A DNA stretch of 14,165 bases, from positions 1 to 14,165 of the forward strand of contig NZ_JAGLEJ010000050.1 of assembly GCF_023145115.1 (NCBI RefSeq), given 5' to 3'. The translations under genes and the position numbers were made by a program. Each line of letters begins with the position of its first letter. Position 1 is the first letter of the stretch. The DNA is from Algiphilus sp. GTDB taxonomy: Bacteria > Pseudomonadota > Gammaproteobacteria > Nevskiales > Nevskiaceae. Positions 10,709 through 14,165 of the stretch are shown here, one piece after another. The notes below the pieces were generated by a model that made no database searches, was not told the DNA's origin, and saw only the letters and a list, made by a program, of their open reading frames with translations.

Positions 10709-11634
10709 GCTGAGAGTCCGAAGTGCGCGCGCGCCGCCTCGACGTCGGCGCGAATCTGCCGGGAGAGCGCGTCCAGCGAATCGAAGCGCTGTTCGGCGCG
10801 GATGAATTGATGGAAGGTCACTGTCAATTGTCGCCCATAGAGCGCGCCGGTGTCTGCCAGCGCATGCGCCTCGAGTCGCGGCCGGTCGCCACCGACCGTG
10901 GGCCGCGTGCCGAAGTTCGCCACGCCCGGCCACTCGGCGCCATCGCAGGCCATGCGCACCGCATAGACCCCGTGGCGCAGGGCCAGCCGCTCGCGGAAGC
11001 CGAGGTTGGCGGTGGCGGCGCCGAGATCGCGCCCCAGGCGCTGACCGCTGCGCACGACGCCGCTGAGCGCGTAGCGCCGACCGAGCAGTGTCTCGGCAGC
11101 GGCGAGGTCCCCGGCGCCGAGGTGCTCGCGCAGTCGGGTGGAGCTGGCGCGCCCCTCCCCCACCGCGACATCGTCGACCGACTCCACGGCGAATCCGTGC
11201 CGCTCGCCGGCGGCGCGCAGCATGGCGACGTCGCCGGCCCGCTGCGCGCCGAAGCGGAAGTCGGCCCCGACGATCACCGCGACGACGCCGAGCCGCCGGA
11301 CCAGCACCTCCTCGATGTAGGCCTCGGGCGCAAAGCGTGCGAAGCGGCCGTCGAAGCGCAGGCAGGACCAGCGCTGCACACCCTGGGCGGCCAGCTCGCG
11401 CGCGGTGTCGCGCACGGGCAGCACGGCCGGCGGCGCATTGTCGGGGTCGAACCAGGCCGCCGCGGTCGGCCGGAAGCTCTGCACCGCGGGCACGCTGGCG
11501 CACGCACCGGCCTGCGCGCGCAAGCGTTCGAGCAGCGCCTGGTGCCCCAGATGCACGCCGTCGAAGTTGCCGATCGCCAGGGCGCAACCGTGATGCCGGT
11601 CGCGGATGTTGTGGAGCCCGCGGATGATTTCCAT
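10705..11634 (-). CDS. ribF: Bifunctional riboflavin kinase / FAD synthetase RibF
   Basis: This enzyme phosphorylates riboflavin to FMN and adenylates FMN to FAD. The 309-residue length is normal (E. coli 313). The N-terminal adenylyltransferase module shows GNFDGVHLGHQ (22-32), VGADFRFG (122-129) and SSTRLRE (164-170). The C-terminal kinase module shows GVYAV (222-226), VANFGTRPTVGG (238-249) and the candidate catalytic Glu255. Two motifs are altered: the F-x-P-x-P-x-E segment of the adenylyltransferase reads SFRPTAAAWF (53-62), and the kinase G-x-PTAN segment reads GAATAN (205-210), with Pro replaced by Ala. The ATG at 11634 directly abuts the orn stop (TAGATG), and its stop overlaps ileS. 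Kinase function seems likely; full adenylyltransferase activity is less certain. Confidence 0.93.
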
Positions 11635-12195
11635 CTACTGGGGCAGATTCAGGAAATGCGTGCGGTAGTGGCGCAGCTCGGCTATGGAATCGCGGATGTC
11701 GTCCATGGCGCGATGGCTGGTCTGCTTGGTCAGCCCACCGGCGACCCCGGGTGCCCAGCGCGTGGCGAGCTCCTTGAGGGTCGAGACGTCGATGTGCCGA
11801 TAGTGGAAATGCGCTTCCAGTGTCGGCATCAGGCGCGCCATGAAGCGGCGATCCTGACAGATGCTGTTGCCGCACATGGGGGAGGACCGCTCGGGCACCC
11901 ACTCGCGGAGGAACGCCAGGGTCTCCGCCTCGGCATCGGCCTCGCTGTGACGGGAGGCGCGCACGCGCTCGACCAGGCCCGACACGTTGTGCTGCCGCGT
12001 GTTCCACGCGTCCATGCCGTCGAGGACCTCGTCGCTCTGGTGGATCGCGATCTCCGGCCCTTCCGCGAGGATCTCGAGGTGACTGTCGGTCACGATGGTG
12101 GCGATCTCGATGATGCGGTCGCTGGTGGTGTCCAGCCCGGTCATCTCGAGGTCGATCCAGATCAGGTTGCTGCTGTTGGGGCGCGCTTGGCTCAT
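11635..12195 (-). CDS. orn: Oligoribonuclease (DEDDh 3'-5' exoribonuclease)
   Basis: Orn degrades 2-5 nt RNAs (nanoRNAs, including pGpG from c-di-GMP breakdown) to mononucleotides and is essential in many gammaproteobacteria. The 186-residue product aligns closely with the E. coli protein by eye. The DEDDh set is complete: Asp15 and Glu17 in WIDLEMTG, Asp115 in SICQDRRF, His161 and Asp166 in SHRAMDDIR. Other conserved blocks are HNVSGLVERV (69-78) and YRHIDVSTLKELA (132-144). It is the first gene of the minus-strand block; the stop TAG is directly followed by the ribF ATG. Its leader region contains the divergent inverted repeat at 12235-12270. Placement of orn at the head of the ribF-ileS-lspA-ispH block, where murJ is often found, is unusual. 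Confidence 0.96.
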   Translation of the reverse strand: MSQARPNSSNLIWIDLEMTGLDTTSDRIIEIATIVTDSHLEILAEGPEIAIHQSDEVLDGMDAWNTRQHNVSGLVERVRASRHSEADAEAETLAFLREWVPERSSPMCGNSICQDRRFMARLMPTLEAHFHYRHIDVSTLKELATRWAPGVAGGLTKQTSHRAMDDIRDSIAELRHYRTHFLNLPQ

Positions 12196-12234
12196 GACGG
12201 TCAGGGGGTTCCGGGTACGCCGGAAGAGCCGGCA

Positions 12235-12270
12235 AGACTAGCAAATGCCGCACCGGACGCGTGCTAGTCT
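12235..12270. promoter_or_regulatory. Divergent inverted repeat with extended -10 boxes
   Basis: AGACTAGCA (12235-12243) and its exact complement TGCTAGTCT (12262-12270) are separated by 18 nt. Each outward-reading arm has the form TGC-TAGTCT, that is an extended -10 element (TGN plus TAGTCT, three of six to TATAAT, keeping the key first A and last T). The plus-strand copy would start transcription at about 12277, at or next to the HAD start codon at 12278. The minus-strand copy would start at about 12228, giving orn a leader of about 33 nt. Alternatively the repeat is an operator for a dimeric regulator. No good -35 hexamers are seen. Confidence 0.4.
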
Positions 12271-12277
12271 CACGCCG

Positions 12278-13114
12278 ATGCAGGAAACCATCGCCATCGT
12301 CTTCGACTTCGACGATACCCTCGCCCCCGACACCACGACCGGCTTCCTCGACTGGGCCGGCATCGGCGATGTCGGCGCTTTCTGGGCCGAGGACGTCGCG
12401 CCGCTGATCACCGAGGGCTGGGATCCGGTACCGGCCTACATGTTCGCGATGATCGAGGCCGCGCGCGCGGGTCGCTGCCGCCCCCTGACCCGCGAGAGCT
12501 TCGCCGAGTGGGGCGCGATCGCGCCCCTGCATCGCGGCGTGCCCGAGCTGTTCGCACACCTGCGTGCGGCGGCGCACAGCGAGAATCCGCGCGCCCAGCT
12601 CGAGTTCTACGTCATTTCCAGCGGAATCGGCGATGTACTGCGCGCGACCGGCATCGCCGACGCGTTCACCGCCATATGGAGCTCGGAGTTCGCCTACGGC
12701 GCCGACGACGCGGCGCGTTTCGCGAGACGCGTGGTCAGCTTCACCGACAAGACGCGCTATCTGTTCCATGTGCAGAAGGGGCTCATCGGGGCCGAGGCCG
12801 ACCGCAACCCGTTCGCGGTCAACCGCCGCATCCCGGCGGAACGACTACGCGTGCCGCTGGCCAACATGATCTTCGTCGGCGACGGCTATACCGACATTCC
12901 CTGCTTTTCGCTGCTGGAGCAGAACGGCGGCACGCCGATCGCGGTCTACGACCCGCAGCGACCGGACAAGTGGCGACGCGCCTTCGACTTCGTCCGGGAA
13001 GGTCGAGTGCGCACGCTGCATTCGGCAAACTACGAGGCCGGTTCCGACCTCAACAACGTGCTGACGATGGCGACTGCCGCCATCGCGGCGGACCTCGAGC
13101 AGCGCACCCGGTAG
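12278..13114 (+). CDS. HAD-superfamily hydrolase (predicted phosphatase)
   Basis: The 278-residue product is a haloacid-dehalogenase-type phosphatase of unknown substrate, with some resemblance to phosphoserine-phosphatase-like members. Motif I is DFDDT (Asp10 nucleophile, Asp12 acid), motif II is FYVISSG (Ser114/Ser115), Lys158 in TDKTRYLF is the likely motif III lysine, and motif IV is FVGDGYTDIP (Asp202, Asp206). The cap lies between motifs I and II at about 15-105. An upstream in-frame ATG exists at 12245, but it precedes the candidate -10 box, adds 11 unremarkable residues and has no ribosome binding site. The ATG at 12278 places motif I at the usual distance and would make the mRNA leaderless. 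The pterin dehydratase follows after 32 nt. Confidence 0.85.
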   Translation: MQETIAIVFDFDDTLAPDTTTGFLDWAGIGDVGAFWAEDVAPLITEGWDPVPAYMFAMIEAARAGRCRPLTRESFAEWGAIAPLHRGVPELFAHLRAAAHSENPRAQLEFYVISSGIGDVLRATGIADAFTAIWSSEFAYGADDAARFARRVVSFTDKTRYLFHVQKGLIGAEADRNPFAVNRRIPAERLRVPLANMIFVGDGYTDIPCFSLLEQNGGTPIAVYDPQRPDKWRRAFDFVREGRVRTLHSANYEAGSDLNNVLTMATAAIAADLEQRTR

Positions 13115-13134
13115 CGCACTCCCACGCGCAAGCG

Positions 13135-13142
13135 AAGGAGGT
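13135..13142 (+). promoter_or_regulatory. Strong ribosome binding site of the pterin dehydratase
   Basis: AAGGAGGT, an essentially full complement of the 16S rRNA 3' end, ends 4 nt before the ATG at 13147. It is the best Shine-Dalgarno sequence in the window. It decides the start of this gene within a much longer open frame, and contrasts with the upstream HAD gene, which has none. Confidence 0.85.
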
Positions 13143-13146
13143 AGGC

Positions 13147-13488
13147 ATGACGACCGAACTGAGCCAGAAGACCTGCAAGCCCTGCGAGGGCGGCGTCGAC
13201 GCGCTGGATCGCGCGGCGGCCGAACGCATGCTCGGCGAACTGGCCGGCAACTGGACACTGGCCGACGACGCCAAATCCATCCGGGCCGAGTTCCGGTTCG
13301 CGGAGTTCTATCGCACCATGGCCTTCATCAACGCGGTGGCGTGGGTGGCGAATCAGCAGGATCACCACCCCGATATCGCCTTCGGCTACAACTACGCCAA
13401 CGTCACCTTCACGACGCACGCCATAGGCGGTCTGTCCGAGAACGACTTCATCTGCGCGGCCCGCATCGACGCGCTGATGGCCGGCTGA
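13147..13488 (+). CDS. phhB: Pterin-4a-carbinolamine dehydratase
   Basis: The family dehydrates 4a-hydroxytetrahydrobiopterin formed by aromatic amino acid hydroxylases, recycling the pterin cofactor. The 113-residue length is typical. The product shows an N-terminal CKPCEGG with a CxxC pair (Cys10, Cys13) followed by the LGELAGNW strand (29-36), the active-site histidines in QDHHPDI (His73, His74) and His91 in TTHAIGGLSENDF, and the closing ARID. The start is set by a strong AAGGAGGT. The same frame is open far upstream inside the HAD gene, but that is coincidental. No phenylalanine hydroxylase (phhA) is in view, so the partner is unknown; a role in molybdopterin or folate-like pterin handling has also been proposed for such orphans. 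It probably shares a transcript with the HAD gene. Confidence 0.93.
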   Translation: MTTELSQKTCKPCEGGVDALDRAAAERMLGELAGNWTLADDAKSIRAEFRFAEFYRTMAFINAVAWVANQQDHHPDIAFGYNYANVTFTTHAIGGLSENDFICAARIDALMAG

Positions 13489-13523
13489 GCCCGCGTCCAG
13501 CGGCTTGCACCGGAAGCGCGGGC
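13489..13523. terminator. Possible bidirectional hairpin between convergent genes
   Basis: GCCCGCG (13489-13495), directly after the pterin dehydratase stop, pairs perfectly with CGCGGGC (13517-13523), just before the stop of the convergent DUF2306 gene. The 21-nt loop has weak internal pairing and no T-tract follows on either strand, so an efficient intrinsic terminator is not shown. Its position between convergent stops is the main argument. Confidence 0.35.
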
Positions 13524-13527
13524 CACG

Positions 13528-14142
13528 CTAGGCCACTCCTGCGGCCCGGGGAGACGGGCCCAGGAAGGGTTCACCATTTCTTCGTGCCCGGCGGTACTGG
13601 ATGATGACTTCGGCGACGACCATGTTCGGTACCCAGCACATCCACAGTGCGATCATGTAGTTCTCATGCCAGGGTAGACCGGCATAGTCCATGCCGATGA
13701 TCATGATGCGCAGAGTCGTGCCGGAGAGCGTCTGGCTGAAGCTGCGGATCATCCATTCGCCGTGATGCGTGAAGTCACCCTGCAGCAACCGCAGTAAGCC
13801 CATGGCAGTGAAGCAGAAGGTGGTCGTGGCGACACCAACGATGGCCACGACCGCCGCCATGCCTGGTTCCGCGGGAAGCACGACGGCGAATACCCCGCCG
13901 GCGAAGGAGCCGATGAGCGCAGCCGCCATGTAGACGACCCCGATCGACTGGTGCACCCGGAACCACCGCAGGCGCAGGGCGGGCACGAACTGGAAGGCAC
14001 CGACCGCCAGCGCCGTCCCCATGCCGGCCGCATGGAAGTAGAGCAGCGTCCGATGCTCCTTGAACTTGGGCAGCTGCTCGGCAACGAAATCGTTGAAGGA
14101 CGTCATGTTCAGCATCTCGTAGACGCTGTTCAACGCTTCCAT
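13528..14142 (-). CDS. DUF2306 family multi-helix membrane protein
   Basis: The 204-residue product matches by eye the pattern of the predicted membrane protein family DUF2306; no function is established. Five hydrophobic helices are seen at about 34-55, 64-89, 95-119, 138-153 and 163-182, followed by a basic, Pro/Gly-rich tail likely in the cytoplasm. Conserved-looking features are His30 and His37 at the start of helix 1, LGxxQF-like GAFQFVPALR (48-57), His64 before helix 2, and HHGEWMIRS (126-134) before helix 4. These histidines near membrane faces could bind metal or haem, but that is inference. The start ATG at 14142 is supported by AAGGGG about 9 nt upstream. It is convergent with the pterin dehydratase. 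Codon use appears slightly less GC-rich than its neighbours. Confidence 0.82.
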   Translation of the reverse strand: MEALNSVYEMLNMTSFNDFVAEQLPKFKEHRTLLYFHAAGMGTALAVGAFQFVPALRLRWFRVHQSIGVVYMAAALIGSFAGGVFAVVLPAEPGMAAVVAIVGVATTTFCFTAMGLLRLLQGDFTHHGEWMIRSFSQTLSGTTLRIMIIGMDYAGLPWHENYMIALWMCWVPNMVVAEVIIQYRRARRNGEPFLGPSPRAAGVA

Positions 14143-14165
14143 GAGCTGGCCCCTTCTATCTCCGG

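Noticed and set aside
12245..12277. Upstream ATG extending the HAD protein by 11 residues
   Set aside because: It lies before the candidate -10 box, lacks a ribosome binding site and adds residues before the usual motif I distance; it cannot be excluded without start mapping.
10709..12769. The ileS frame stays open for about 686 more codons upstream, through ribF and orn
   Set aside because: IleS homology begins at the GTG at 10708; the upstream translation is Arg/Ala/Gly-rich and runs through ribF and orn in the wrong frame.

Overview
The window is a GC-rich (roughly 70% by eye) chromosomal segment, dense in protein genes and free of visible mobile elements, rRNA/tRNA genes or CRISPR repeats. 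The ribF-ileS-lspA-ispH order, the SppA 67K-type protease, oligoribonuclease next to that block and the YibF-like GST point to a high-GC gammaproteobacterium. Genus cannot be assigned from sequence alone. Thirteen complete genes are supported and almost all are conserved housekeeping families.

Left part (1-3660): a minus-strand pair, sppA (signal peptide peptidase, inner membrane) followed by an alpha/beta hydrolase that overlaps it by 4 bp (ATGA). A 206-bp divergent intergenic region separates sppA from a plus-strand 2-Cys peroxiredoxin (AhpC/Prx1 type). The intergenic region carries a candidate promoter and a partial OxyR-like motif. The peroxiredoxin is closed by a strong intrinsic terminator.

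Centre (3700-6366): trxB (thioredoxin reductase) and a small glutathione S-transferase lie on the plus strand. The 66-bp gap between them is almost completely filled by a nested inverted repeat. The GST gene converges on thiO (FAD glycine oxidase, minus strand). Peroxiredoxin, TrxB and GST form a small thiol-redox neighbourhood.

Right-centre (6442-12195): a tightly packed minus-strand operon, orn-ribF-ileS-lspA-ispH, probably running on into thiO. Four successive junctions have stop and start codons touching or overlapping (TAGATG, GTGA, TGATG, GTGA), and ileS and ispH both use GTG starts. The fkpB gene often found between lspA and ispH is absent. RibF keeps its nucleotide-binding motifs but has lost residues in two other signature motifs.

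Right end (12196-14165): a divergent region with a 9-bp inverted repeat that reads as an extended -10 box in both directions. It precedes a plus-strand HAD phosphatase (apparently near-leaderless) and a pterin-4a-carbinolamine dehydratase with a near-perfect ribosome binding site. A minus-strand DUF2306 multi-helix membrane protein closes the window.

I did not find a convincing undescribed multi-gene system. The points most worth a second look are the non-coding structures at 4658-4719 and 12235-12270, and the eroded motifs in RibF.
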